A stretch of 55,938 bases of DNA from Bacillota bacterium (GCA_023418915.1 JAEZYU010000085.1:1-55938); one strand, 5' to 3'; shown: positions 42,787 through 51,171, numbered from the stretch's first letter. Made by a program: numbers and translations. Notes: a model not told the origin generated them from the sequence alone.

Positions 42787-44337
42787 TTACAGCGGAATAT
42801 TTCCGTGCTTTTTAGCCGGTCTGTTTTCCCTCTTCCCCGCAAGCATTTCGAGGGCATTGACAAGTCTACCCCTTGTGGTTGCCGGATCTATGACATCATC
42901 CACATAGCCTCTGGCGGCTGCGACATATGGATTGGAGAATTTGTTCCTGTATTCATCTATCTTTTGCTCTCGTGCAGCCATTGCATCTTCCGCCGCTGCT
43001 ATTTCCTTGCGGAATATTATGTTTGCAGCACCATCCGGGCCCATTACAGCTATCTCTGCACTCGGCCATGCAAATACCACATCGGCTCCGAGGTGCTTGC
43101 TGTTCATTGCTATATAGGCCCCGCCGTATGCCTTTCTTATGATCACGTTTATTTTTGGCACTGTAGCCTCAGAGAATGCATAGAGCAGCTTCGCTCCATG
43201 CCGTATGACCCCGCTGTATTCCTGACCTGTACCAGGAAGATATCCGGCAGTATCAGTGAAGGTTACCAGCGGAATGTTAAAGGAATCACAGAATCGTATA
43301 AATCTTGCTCCCTTGTCGGCTGAGTTTACATCTAGTACTCCGGCCATAACCTGAGGCTGGTTCGCAATAATGCCAACAGTTTTTCCGTTTAGCCTTCCGA
43401 AACCTACTATGATGTTTTGTGCGAAATGCTTCTGCACTTCCATGAAATCACCGTTGTCTATTACTCTTGCGATTATTTCCTTCATATCGTAGGGCTTGTT
43501 AGAAACATCGGGGACCAATTCAAGAAGTCCTTCGTCTATTCTGTTCAGATCATCGGCAGAGGGCCTTATCTCGGGATCGGTCAGGTTATTGTCAGGAAGG
43601 AAGCTGATGAGCCTTCTGATCTCCTTGAGACAGTCGTCCTCGCTTGCACTCCTGAAATGTGCAACACCGCTCTTTGCATTATGTACTTCCGAACCTCCGA
43701 GTGTTTCGAAAGTCACATCCTCACCCGTTACGGACTTAATGACCTGAGGACCTGTTATAAACATGTAGCTGGTTTTATCAACCATGAACACAAAATCGGT
43801 GATGGCAGGTGAATAGACAGCACCACCGGCACATGGACCCATAATTACAGATATCTGTGGGATAACTCCGGATGCCAGTGTGTTCCTGTAGAAAATCTCG
43901 CCATACCCGCTCAATGCATCGATTCCCTCTTCGATCCTGGCTCCTCCCGAATCATTGATACTGATGAAAGGCGCTCCCACCTTCATAGCCATGTCCATTA
44001 CCTTTGTGATCTTTCGGGCATGTGCCTCGCCGAGTGATCCTCCGATGACGGTAAAATCCTGTGATGATACGAACACCGGTCTTCCTTCAATCGTTCCATA
44101 GCCTGTGACTACACCATCACCAGGCACTTTCTTTTTCTGCATATCAAAATCGATAGCTCTTGTCTCAACAAATGCATCGACTTCAACAAAGGAATCTTCA
44201 TCAAACAGCTTATCAAGTCGCTCCCTTGCCGTCAGTTTTCCCGCCTCATGCTGCCTTGCGATCCTGCCAGCACCGCCCCCAGCTTCAAGTGCTTGTTTGC
44301 GGACGTGGAGATCATTGATATTATCAATAGTTCCCAT
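42787..44337 (-). CDS. mmdA: Acyl-CoA carboxyltransferase (MmdA / 12S type)
   Basis: 516 residues, a crotonase-fold carboxyltransferase of the propionyl/methylmalonyl-CoA type. The N-terminal half has SQDFTVIGGSLGEAHARK and NDSGGARIEEG; the C-terminal half has TDTAGYLPGTGQEY and IIRKAYGGAYIAM, matching the two acyl-CoA and biotin sites. It is the first gene of the operon; GAGGTG precedes it. A manganese-type riboswitch and promoter lie upstream, 140-310 bases before the start. Confidence 0.93.
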   Translation of the reverse strand: MGTIDNINDLHVRKQALEAGGGAGRIARQHEAGKLTARERLDKLFDEDSFVEVDAFVETRAIDFDMQKKKVPGDGVVTGYGTIEGRPVFVSSQDFTVIGGSLGEAHARKITKVMDMAMKVGAPFISINDSGGARIEEGIDALSGYGEIFYRNTLASGVIPQISVIMGPCAGGAVYSPAITDFVFMVDKTSYMFITGPQVIKSVTGEDVTFETLGGSEVHNAKSGVAHFRSASEDDCLKEIRRLISFLPDNNLTDPEIRPSADDLNRIDEGLLELVPDVSNKPYDMKEIIARVIDNGDFMEVQKHFAQNIIVGFGRLNGKTVGIIANQPQVMAGVLDVNSADKGARFIRFCDSFNIPLVTFTDTAGYLPGTGQEYSGVIRHGAKLLYAFSEATVPKINVIIRKAYGGAYIAMNSKHLGADVVFAWPSAEIAVMGPDGAANIIFRKEIAAAEDAMAAREQKIDEYRNKFSNPYVAAARGYVDDVIDPATTRGRLVNALEMLAGKRENRPAKKHGNIPL

Positions 44338-44480
44338 GCATCTTTCACCTCGTCTTTTATTTTCTGAAGTATCATATACTGATATGGTATTATCACCTGG
44401 TGCTAATTATATTTTATTATATAATAGCTTACTTCCAATTACAACCTGTATTACTTTAAACTGCATCTTTGCCGTTATAT

Positions 44481-44526
44481 AAAAAAAACCTCAACTATAC
44501 CAGCACACACTGGACAGGTCAAAGGT
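44481..44526 (-). terminator. Riboswitch expression-platform terminator
   Basis: On the minus strand ACCTTTGAC (44518-44526) can pair with GTTGAGGT (44488-44495) with one bulged base, around an inner CCAG-TGTGTG-CTGG hairpin, followed by eight T (44481-44488). The ACCTTT arm is also the 3' strand of aptamer helix P1, so aptamer folding and termination exclude each other. Ligand binding should therefore allow readthrough into mmdA. Confidence 0.75.
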
Positions 44527-44605
44527 CTTGCTTTCACTTCGGAGTATAAAGCCAGGCGGATCATACGCCGGCTGTTGGCTTTATAACTTTAAGCTACTCC
44601 CCTCT
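44521..44605 (-). ncRNA. yybP-ykoY (manganese) riboswitch aptamer
   Basis: Read on the minus strand, the 5' part is AGAGGGGAGTAGC and the 3' part is GCAAGACCTTT; both are the nearly invariant ends of the yybP-ykoY class as known from Lactococcus. Between them is a P3 helix, ATAAAGCC/GGCTTTAT, with an asymmetric AACAGC internal loop and an upper CGGCG/CGCC helix, then a short P4 hairpin (ACTCCGAAGT). P2 is minimal. The class binds Mn2+ and usually controls Mn exporters. A promoter is just upstream and an overlapping terminator downstream. Recognition rests on remembered consensus. Confidence 0.8.
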
Positions 44606-44616
44606 AATCACTTTCA

Positions 44617-44645
44617 AGTGTATCATTGTAAAAACATGCCGTCAA
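44617..44645 (-). promoter_or_regulatory. Promoter of the riboswitch-mmdA transcript
   Basis: TTGACG (44640-44645), 17-base spacer, TACACT (44617-44622) on the minus strand. The predicted transcription start is close to 44610, immediately before the aptamer. The remaining part of the gap up to 44753 shows nothing further. Confidence 0.75.
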
Positions 44646-44753
44646 TAAATTTGGAGCAATTTTGTTAAAAAATAATCATAGTTTTCGTCTGGGAAAAGCA
44701 TCCTCAAAAGTGTCACTAACAGTCTGGATTAAACTCTTATATATCCGGTTTCA

Positions 44754-45344
44754 TTACCCTTGGGCAAGCTTCTCAATACAAACCAGGATCGGAGGACAAT
44801 TGATTTGATTGACAAATTCTAGCTTTGAAACAGTGAACCTTTTGCAGTCGATCGTCTTAATATACTCAAGCACCTGCTCTTTTTCATCGAAGCCGCTGTC
44901 TCCTCCATAATATATGACTATCGTAATTATCCCATTCACTGCGACAAGCTCCATGGCCTTATTAACAGCGCTTATCGTTGAATATCCCTTAGTGCCGATG
45001 CTATGGTCGCCGCCTGGCAGATAGCCAAGGTTGAACATGACACATCTCACCTGCTGCCTGACATACATGTCTAAATTCTCATGACTGTCGCAGATTAGCT
45101 CAACCCTTCTTTCCAGCCCTTCCATTTTAAGCCTTTCATGAGCTTTGTCCAAAGCGGACTGCTGTATATCAAAGGAATATACTCTTCCTTTTTCTCCTGC
45201 CAGCTTTGCCAGAAATACCGTATCGCCTCCATTGCCTGCTGTGGCATCCACTACTGTATCCCCAGGCCTCACTGTTTTCATTATAATGTCGTGGGACTGA
45301 TACAGAGAGTTCTTTATTATGCATATCTCATTCTTCCGATCCAT
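44754..45344 (-). CDS. mnmM: tRNA (mnm5s2U34) methyltransferase MnmM (YtqB-like)
   Basis: Class I S-adenosylmethionine methyltransferase, 196 residues. Motif I is VVDATAGNGGDTVFLAKL; FDIQQSALDKA and FNLGYLPGGDHSIGTK follow, the latter typical of the YtqB family, which completes the wobble-uridine modification in some Firmicutes tRNAs. It overlaps rluB by 17 bp. The function is inferred from the family; earlier annotations call it an rRNA methylase. Confidence 0.85.
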   Translation of the reverse strand: MDRKNEICIIKNSLYQSHDIIMKTVRPGDTVVDATAGNGGDTVFLAKLAGEKGRVYSFDIQQSALDKAHERLKMEGLERRVELICDSHENLDMYVRQQVRCVMFNLGYLPGGDHSIGTKGYSTISAVNKAMELVAVNGIITIVIYYGGDSGFDEKEQVLEYIKTIDCKRFTVSKLEFVNQINCPPILVCIEKLAQG

Positions 45345-46059
45345 CCCTGAAATCTCCCCCTTTGAGTGCTACAACCTCTTTTTTGCTGAGATGACGCCAT
45401 TGGCCTTCTTCAAGACCACCAACAGCCAAATCTCCTATTGCTGTCCTTTTTAGCTGCCTCACAGGATGTCCGACAGCCTCAAACATCCTTCTCACCTGCC
45501 TGTTTTTGCCCTCGTGGATCTCTATATCAACGATAGACCTGTCAGCTGCTGCTCTTCTTACAGTTACTTTTGCCGGGACTGTGGTGTAACCGCCTATATC
45601 TAATCCCTGCTCCAGCTTCTTTATATCTTCATCGCTCAGCATTCCTGATATAACAGCTCTGTATTTTTTTCGTACTTCGTGACGTGGATGCATCAATATA
45701 TTGGCAAATCCTCCGTCATTTGTGAGTATGATCAATCCGGAGGTGTCATAATCGAGTCTGCCGACAGGGTATATTCTCTCCTTGACTGTATCCGTCAGAT
45801 CAACGACAGTCTTCCTTGAAAACTGGTCTTTTGCGGATGAAATATAGCCGACGGGCTTATTGAGTAAAATATACACCTTTTTTGTCTCCGGTTCTATGGT
45901 CCTGCCATCCACCTTTATTTCCTCCGAACCGTCGACTTTAGACCCGGGTTCGTTCACAATCCTTCCGTTTACCTCGACTCTGCCCTGTGAAATGAGCTCT
46001 TCACATTTACGTCTGGAAGATACTCCGGCGTCAGCCAGATACTTTTGCAGCCTGATCAC
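45328..46059 (-). CDS. rluB: 23S rRNA pseudouridine synthase RluB-like
   Basis: 243 residues: an N-terminal S4 RNA-binding domain (RLQKYLADAGVSSRRKCEELI), then the synthase domain with the catalytic aspartate in GRLDYDTSGL and the later GKNRQVRRMFEAVGH. The start is a GTG with AAAGGA eight bases upstream. RluB and RluE/RsuA types are related; the S4 domain and length fit RluB best. It is co-transcribed with mnmM. Confidence 0.9.
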   Translation of the reverse strand: MIRLQKYLADAGVSSRRKCEELISQGRVEVNGRIVNEPGSKVDGSEEIKVDGRTIEPETKKVYILLNKPVGYISSAKDQFSRKTVVDLTDTVKERIYPVGRLDYDTSGLIILTNDGGFANILMHPRHEVRKKYRAVISGMLSDEDIKKLEQGLDIGGYTTVPAKVTVRRAAADRSIVDIEIHEGKNRQVRRMFEAVGHPVRQLKRTAIGDLAVGGLEEGQWRHLSKKEVVALKGGDFRDGSEE

Positions 46060-46129
46060 AGCATGATTCCTTTCAAAAGCTTATGTTATTTTTTTGACAT
46101 ACAATCATAATATAACATGCAATTACAGA

Positions 46130-46184
46130 AAAGACCACATAAAACCGGATCTGAATCAATGATTCGGTGCATGCGGCCTTTGTT
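46130..46184 (-). terminator. Terminator of the DUF2953-ytfJ operon
   Basis: On the minus strand AAAGGCCGCAT pairs with ATGTGGTCTTT (two G-T pairs), extended by CACCG/CGGT with an internal hairpin GAATCA/TGATTC, ending in TTTTC. It lies about 45 bases after the ytfJ stop. Confidence 0.65.
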
Positions 46185-46229
46185 GCTGTTTCCCTTTTCC
46201 TGGGATCATTTTATTCGATCATAGCTGCA

Positions 46230-46685
46230 TTATTCTTCTGGTTCGGTTTCCTTTTTAACTGCTATTTTTTTCCTGCACATACTCTCCAGCTTGCACATGA
46301 AATCAGGTACCAGATCAAGGATCTTGTCGAGGGTCGAATTGATATTGACCGGCAGAAGCTTGATTTGACCATTTCCAACAACCATGAATGCTACAGGGTT
46401 AATACTCACACCTGCTCCACTGCCTCCTGCAAACGGGTATTTGCCGCTGCCTTCACCGCCTTGTTCTTCATCTTCCATATTATTTTCCACTTCTTCATCA
46501 TTGACGGTATAGCTGTATTCACCTCCGCCTGCTGCAAAGCCGAATGTGACCTTTGATATCGGTATTATTACCGTACCGTCCGGAGATTGCACCGCATCGC
46601 CCACAATCGTGTTGACATCGACCATTTCCTTGATGCTTTCCATTGCTGTTTTCATCAGTGCTTCTATTGGATGCTGCTCAGCCAC
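46230..46685 (-). CDS. ytfJ: YtfJ/GerW family sporulation protein
   Basis: 151 residues with HPIEALMKTAMESIKEMVDVNTIVGD at the start and the IIPISKVTFGFAAGGGEY motif, both hallmarks of the YtfJ (GerW) family found in spore formers, where it is linked to spore germination. A glycine-rich acidic middle and a basic C-terminus follow. The start is a GTG within the end of the DUF2953 gene (8-bp overlap), as in many Clostridia. It is the clearest sporulation marker in this window. Confidence 0.92.
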   Translation of the reverse strand: MAEQHPIEALMKTAMESIKEMVDVNTIVGDAVQSPDGTVIIPISKVTFGFAAGGGEYSYTVNDEEVENNMEDEEQGGEGSGKYPFAGGSGAGVSINPVAFMVVGNGQIKLLPVNINSTLDKILDLVPDFMCKLESMCRKKIAVKKETEPEE

Positions 46686-47352
46686 TCACTTCACCACCTA
46701 TTGTTTTATTTGTTTTATTTGCTTTCTTCCTTATCAGGAATTTCATATAGTATATTTTTTTCAACACAACTATAATATGGACTAACCTCACATGAAATAT
46801 ACAACTGGCATCTACTTCAAATATTTTTTTGGAGAAACACGGAGTGATACTGATTTTCTTTTTTACTGTCTTCAAATACCGTGATATATAGGTCGCAAGT
46901 ATGCCTGCAGCACTCCAGAGCAAGCCGCAGATAATTCCTGTCTGAGCGGCATCGCCTGTACCCTGCCTCAGCCTAATATCAAGCTCCACATGAATTTCGT
47001 GCTTGTTCAGATATTTTCTTATGTCCTCCAGTAGGCTGCCGTGATCCTTCAGATAGCTTCTCACACTTATATACTTTTTAATAATGTCTATCGGCATGAG
47101 CTTATCGTTTTTTTCAGAAGCTCCGTGCATTTCACGGCCCTGACCCTTGACCAGCTTGAATTTCACTTTGCCTTTTTCCTTTTTCACCAGGGGAACTTCA
47201 TACTCATATCGAATAAATCCCCTCCTAGTATAAAAGGAAAATTTGATCCATTCATCCTGCTCATTGCGGATATAGTCCACAGCAGCCTTTATTCTAACAA
47301 TAAACAAAAGGATGTATAAAATAAGTATAAAAAAAACAGCTAAATAAAGCAT
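46678..47352 (-). CDS. DUF2953 domain-containing membrane protein
   Basis: 224 residues with an N-terminal membrane helix (residues 1-20), a region of beta strands and charged linker, and a second hydrophobic segment near 140-155 (TGIICGLLWSAAGILATYI). The RQGTGDAAQTGIICGLLW motif is typical of DUF2953 proteins, regularly encoded directly upstream of ytfJ in spore formers. Function unknown, probably sporulation-linked through its partner. Confidence 0.85.
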   Translation of the reverse strand: MLYLAVFFILILYILLFIVRIKAAVDYIRNEQDEWIKFSFYTRRGFIRYEYEVPLVKKEKGKVKFKLVKGQGREMHGASEKNDKLMPIDIIKKYISVRSYLKDHGSLLEDIRKYLNKHEIHVELDIRLRQGTGDAAQTGIICGLLWSAAGILATYISRYLKTVKKKISITPCFSKKIFEVDASCIFHVRLVHIIVVLKKIYYMKFLIRKKANKTNKTIGGEVSG

Positions 47353-47456
47353 TGTTCACCCCAACTGAATAAGGCATAGCTCTATAAGCTATTTTTTCCA
47401 TTTAGAAATTTTTCATTCCTGATTTATGTTTCCTTTATACAAGCTGGCAGCAGCTT

Positions 47457-48032
47457 TTATGCTTCTTTAGCGTTGCTGCCATCCTGCTCATTTCCCTCCG
47501 GCTGTTCTTCGGCTGTCATTTTTTCAAGCTCCAGTATCGGCAGCTCCTTGACCGACCTAAAGCCGAAGCTTCTAAGAAACTCATCTGTTGTTTCGTATAT
47601 TAACGGCTTTCCTGGTGAATCCAATCTTCCCGCTTCTCTGACCAGATTCCTCTCGATCAGTCTGATGAGGGCGCTGTCAGAATTGACTCCCCTTATCATT
47701 TCTATCCTGGCTCTTGTAACCGGCTGATTATAAGCTACTATTGAGAGCGTCTCAAATGCTGCCTGAGACAGGGCTTGCTTCTGTCTTGGCTCCACAAGCT
47801 TCCTGATGTATTCATGATGCTCAGGCCTTGAACAGAGCTGATAGCTGCCTTCTATCTCCCGCATCAGTATCCCTCTCCTGGAATTCTGCAGCGAGAGTGA
47901 CATATTGTCCAGAAATCTTTTTGCTGTTTTTTTATCAAGCTCCAGTATCTCTGCCAGCTTTGTCAGCGTTACGGGATCACCTGCTGCAAACAGCAAGCCT
48001 TCCACTACTGCTTCCATTTCTTTTATATCCAT
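47457..48032 (-). CDS. scpB: Segregation and condensation protein B
   Basis: About 191 residues with two winged-helix domains (KEMEAVVEGLLFAAGDPVTL; FETLSIVAYNQPVTRARIEMIRG). ScpB joins ScpA and SMC in the condensin that compacts and segregates the chromosome. The ATG chosen has GGAAAGG eight bases upstream; an ATG 33 bases earlier has a site too close. It follows scpA by 63 bp. Confidence 0.93.
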   Translation of the reverse strand: MDIKEMEAVVEGLLFAAGDPVTLTKLAEILELDKKTAKRFLDNMSLSLQNSRRGILMREIEGSYQLCSRPEHHEYIRKLVEPRQKQALSQAAFETLSIVAYNQPVTRARIEMIRGVNSDSALIRLIERNLVREAGRLDSPGKPLIYETTDEFLRSFGFRSVKELPILELEKMTAEEQPEGNEQDGSNAKEA

Positions 48033-48095
48033 ATGGACTGCCTTTCCGTAATACTTAGTCTGCATCCTTGAGATATCATTCGCCTCGTTATATCA

Positions 48096-48890
48096 TCACG
48101 CCATATTGTCCAGCTTTTCCTGCTCAAATTTCATCAATTCAGAAGTCATCTCGATTTTGTTTACATATATCTCACCAAAGACCCTTCTCTGTTCCAGCCT
48201 GACCTTTTTCAGCCTGGCCAGTTCAAGGATCGCCATAAACCCGGTCACTACATCAGTAGGAGATTTTGTTCTGAAGGAGAAAAGCTCAGAAAACTTGAAC
48301 CTGCCCCTTTTGATAAGCTCCCTGACTATCTCCCTTATCTTGCTCCTCATTGACACCTTTTCGTGCTGGATGATCCGATTCATTCCGCTGACATTTGGAT
48401 TCATTTTCCTTTTGTTTTTTTCCAGCAGCTCAGTATAAACTCTCTTCAACTCCTCGGGTATCAGCTCCATGACTTCATCCTTCCTGGCAAAGCTGATAAC
48501 CTCAGGCAGCTTCCAGCAAACCTTTGACCATTCTTTTTCACGCTCGCGGAGCACACCGGAAAACTTTTTAAACTTTTTGTACTCCAAAAGCCTTATTACC
48601 AGTTCCTCCCTGGGGTCATCCTCCTGCTGCTGATCTTCTTTTCTGGAGGGAAGAAGCATTCTTGATTTAATGTGCAAAAGAGTTGAAGCCATGACAAGAA
48701 ACTCGCTGGCTACTTCCAGATCCATCTCCTGCATGGCAAAAAGGTATTCCATATATTGATCCGTAATGATGTTTATGGGAATATCGTATATATTGAACTG
48801 ATTTTTTTCGATCAGATGAAAAAGCAGATCAAAAGGTCCTTCAAAGTTTTCTATTTTGATTTTACATGCATTGGTTAATGCGCTCTCCAA
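48096..48890 (-). CDS. scpA: Segregation and condensation protein A
   Basis: Kleisin subunit of the SMC-ScpAB complex, 264 residues. The SMC-binding N-terminal helix segment IENFEGPFDLLFHLIEKNQ is near residue 12; a charged middle and a C-terminal winged helix (FSFRTKSPTDVVTGFMAILELARL) follow. The start appears to be a TTG preceded by GGGGG seven bases upstream; no better start is seen before the conserved N-terminal segment. Confidence 0.93.
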   Translation of the reverse strand: MESALTNACKIKIENFEGPFDLLFHLIEKNQFNIYDIPINIITDQYMEYLFAMQEMDLEVASEFLVMASTLLHIKSRMLLPSRKEDQQQEDDPREELVIRLLEYKKFKKFSGVLREREKEWSKVCWKLPEVISFARKDEVMELIPEELKRVYTELLEKNKRKMNPNVSGMNRIIQHEKVSMRSKIREIVRELIKRGRFKFSELFSFRTKSPTDVVTGFMAILELARLKKVRLEQRRVFGEIYVNKIEMTSELMKFEQEKLDNMA

Positions 48891-48990
48891 GTATATTCCC
48901 CCGGAAATTTCATCTTGACCGTTTTCGGTCTGATTCCTTCTGCTTGTGTATTTAGTGTCCGGTAAAGTGAAGCCGCCTGCAGCCTATCTT

Positions 48991-49977
48991 TTACCAGTCT
49001 ATCTTCATTGCTTTTCTCACATCACACATCGTTTTCTCTGCGATCTTTCTCGCACGTGCATTGCCATTTTCCACCACTTCTCTTATATACTGCGGCTTTT
49101 TGAGCAGCTCTTGTCTTTTGTCGTATATTGGAGTGAGTGTTTCGGCCATCTTTGAATAAAGGTTCTTTTTGCACTGGACACATCCTATACTTCCTGCTCT
49201 GCACTGTGATTCTGTTTCGGCTGTGCCCTCCTCATTGAATACCTTGTGGAAGGCAAATACTGTGCATACCTCCGGATGGCCTGGATCATCCTTTCTTATC
49301 CTGGCAGGGTCGGTGACCATTGTCATTACCTTTTTACGGACCGTTTCAGGATCATCAGACAGTGCAATGGTATTGTTGTAGCTTTTGCTCATCTTTCTTC
49401 CATCAGTACCGGGAAGCACCTTTGCTTTTGTCAATTTTGATTCGGGTTCGGGAAATACTTCACCAAACAGGTGATTGAACCTTCTTGCCATCTCCCTTGT
49501 CAATTCAACATGAGGCACCTGATCCTCCCCAACGGGAACTGCAGAAGCCTTGTACATTAATATGTCGGCGGCCTGGAGGCAGGGATAACCCAAAAAGCCG
49601 TATGTTGTTATATTCTTTTCCTTAAGCTGCGCAAGCTGATCCTTGTAAGTAGGACACCTGTACAGCCAGGAAAGGGGTGTTGACATGGAGAACAGCAGAT
49701 GCAGTTCGGCATGCTCCTTTACTGATGATTGCAGGAAAATCGTACATCTCTCAGGATCCAAACCCGCACTGAGCCAATCTATAACCATGTCGTTTATATT
49801 AGACTTTATATCAGATGTATCTTCATAACCGGTTGTCAGTGCGTGCCAGTCTGCTACGAAAAAAAAGCAGTCATATTCGTCCTGGAGCCTGACCCAATTT
49901 TCAAGCGCTCCGAAATAATTCCCAAGGTGCAGTGCGCCTGTCGGCCTCATACCGCTCAGCATAGTTCCTTTTCCCAT
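48991..49977 (-). CDS. trpS: Tryptophan--tRNA ligase
   Basis: Class I synthetase of about 328 residues. The HIGH-type motif reads ALHLGNYFG near residue 15 and the KMSKS motif is in GRKMSKSYNNT near 195. The ATG chosen follows GAGGAG by four bases; a longer frame begins ten codons earlier. I looked for a T-box in the upstream region and did not find its conserved GGTGGNACC element. Confidence 0.95.
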   Translation of the reverse strand: MGKGTMLSGMRPTGALHLGNYFGALENWVRLQDEYDCFFFVADWHALTTGYEDTSDIKSNINDMVIDWLSAGLDPERCTIFLQSSVKEHAELHLLFSMSTPLSWLYRCPTYKDQLAQLKEKNITTYGFLGYPCLQAADILMYKASAVPVGEDQVPHVELTREMARRFNHLFGEVFPEPESKLTKAKVLPGTDGRKMSKSYNNTIALSDDPETVRKKVMTMVTDPARIRKDDPGHPEVCTVFAFHKVFNEEGTAETESQCRAGSIGCVQCKKNLYSKMAETLTPIYDKRQELLKKPQYIREVVENGNARARKIAEKTMCDVRKAMKIDW

Positions 49978-50144
49978 TTGCTCCTCACTTTCCAAGTCCA
50001 AAGTCATTTATTAAATAATAACGTTTTGATCAAATATTTTTCTATTTCAGTGAAATCTCATACCTCCACAGCGTTCCAAAGGAACTGGCAGGTAATACTT
50101 GTAGCTCAACTATGCACCCAAACAGGGAAATACGCTCGCTCCGT

Positions 50145-50166
50145 TTTTTTCGATAATTCGAAAAAA
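50145..50166. repeat. Perfect 9-bp palindrome
   Basis: TTTTTTCGA, spacer TAAT, then TCGAAAAAA. It would form a short AT-rich hairpin with T-runs on both strands and could act as a weak bidirectional terminator or protein-binding site. Confidence 0.55.
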
Positions 50167-50206
50167 TATCTGAAAGGCAAATATGTGCCCGCAACATAGC
50201 GTTTTT

Positions 50207-50281
50207 CAACCCGATGGGTTAAAGACGTATCAGCGTTTTTTAACCCATCGGGCTAAAAATAGGTTACGAGGTATGGGGCAT
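50207..50281 (-). repeat. Dispersed repeat copy D with a double inverted repeat
   Basis: ACCCGATGGGTTAAA near 50209-50223 is inverted at 50239-50252 (TTTAACCCATCGGG). On the minus strand the right part then reads GCCCCATACCTCGTAAC followed by TATTTTT, which aligns with the corresponding segment of copies A and B. Beyond it, GTTACGAGG (50262-50270) and CCTCGTAAT (50288-50296) form another inverted pair. Confidence 0.55.
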
Positions 50282-50472
50282 CCTTTGCCTCGTAATACAT
50301 ATCGTTATACATATTGTAATTTTAGTGTTACCAGGTGTCAAGCGGAAAGTAAGGTAATGGAGCACATCGTTGCATAATACTTTGCATTATAGCGCATCGT
50401 TATATTCATTTGCATTATCCGCCTCTGTATAAACACATGGCTTCGGCGGCAATGCAGGATATATCCCTTTAT

Positions 50473-51171
50473 TCAGATAACCAAAGAGCCCAGCAGTCTG
50501 AATAACAGTTCAACTCCTCTTCTGAAGGGATTCATTATAGCAGACAGTACGCCCGGCCTTAGTATCATCAACACCAAAAACACCATCCCAATGTATCTTT
50601 CGTAACGCATAAGCCCAAAATATGCCTTTGCGGGAAGCACGGCTGTCATTATCTTTGAGCCGTCAAGCGGCGGAATCGGCAATATGTTGAATATTGCAAG
50701 TCCGATGTTTATCATATAAAAAAACCTGCTTATATTGAATAACACTGACCTGAAAGAGAGGTCTGTTCCATATATCCAATAGCTGCTGTTATATATTTCA
50801 TTATGTGTCAATCCGCTGTCCATAGCGATCAATACCATTGGAAATGAAAAAATGAAGGCCAACAGTAGATTCGACAGCGGACCTGCAAGACTTACCATTA
50901 CTGTTCCGCGTTTATAGTTTTTATAGTATGAGGGATCTATCGGCACCGGCTTTGCCCAGCCGAACCCGAAGCCACTGTACATTGACACCAGCAGCATAAG
51001 CGTTCCTATGGGGTCAAGATGCCTGAGCGGATTCATCGTCAGCCTTCCAAGCCTCTTTGCCGTAGGGTCGCCTAATCTGTATGACGCAAAAGCGTGAGCC
51101 ATTTCATGAAAGCTGAGTGAAATAAGTATAGCGGGTATTGCATATAAAAACATTACAAGGTTATCTCTCAT
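50473..51171 (-). CDS. Site-2 protease family (M50) membrane metallopeptidase
   Basis: 232 residues with about five membrane helices. The zinc motif HEMAH is at residues 22-26 (His22, Glu23, His26) and the third ligand is the aspartate of NILPIPPLDGSKI near residue 165. Such proteases cut membrane proteins within the bilayer. This short form lacks a PDZ domain, similar to the uncharacterised rhomboid-like S2P group common in Firmicutes. GGAGATTAGCT precedes the ATG. Monocistronic. Confidence 0.92.
   Translation of the reverse strand: MRDNLVMFLYAIPAILISLSFHEMAHAFASYRLGDPTAKRLGRLTMNPLRHLDPIGTLMLLVSMYSGFGFGWAKPVPIDPSYYKNYKRGTVMVSLAGPLSNLLLAFIFSFPMVLIAMDSGLTHNEIYNSSYWIYGTDLSFRSVLFNISRFFYMINIGLAIFNILPIPPLDGSKIMTAVLPAKAYFGLMRYERYIGMVFLVLMILRPGVLSAIMNPFRRGVELLFRLLGSLVI

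Larger units (their letters stand above)
49978..50472. other. Repeat-rich intergenic region upstream of trpS
   Basis: No gene seen in about 495 bases. From left to right: a GTTCC-TTT-GGAAC hairpin near 50074-50087, the palindrome TTTTTTCGA-TAAT-TCGAAAAAA at 50145-50166, the nested repeat copy D at 50207-50281, and several ATCGTTAT and TTGCATTAT repeats up to about 50420. The promoter for trpS should be in its left part, but I could not define it. Confidence 0.5.

Noticed and set aside
47353..47456. A small hairpin ATAGC/GCTAT followed by a T-run on the plus strand
   Set aside because: There is no plus-strand gene upstream for it to terminate and the stem is only five base pairs.
49978..50472. 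Possible T-box leader upstream of trpS
   Set aside because: The conserved T-box GGTGGNACC and a specifier stem could not be found on the minus strand; only general hairpins and repeats are visible.
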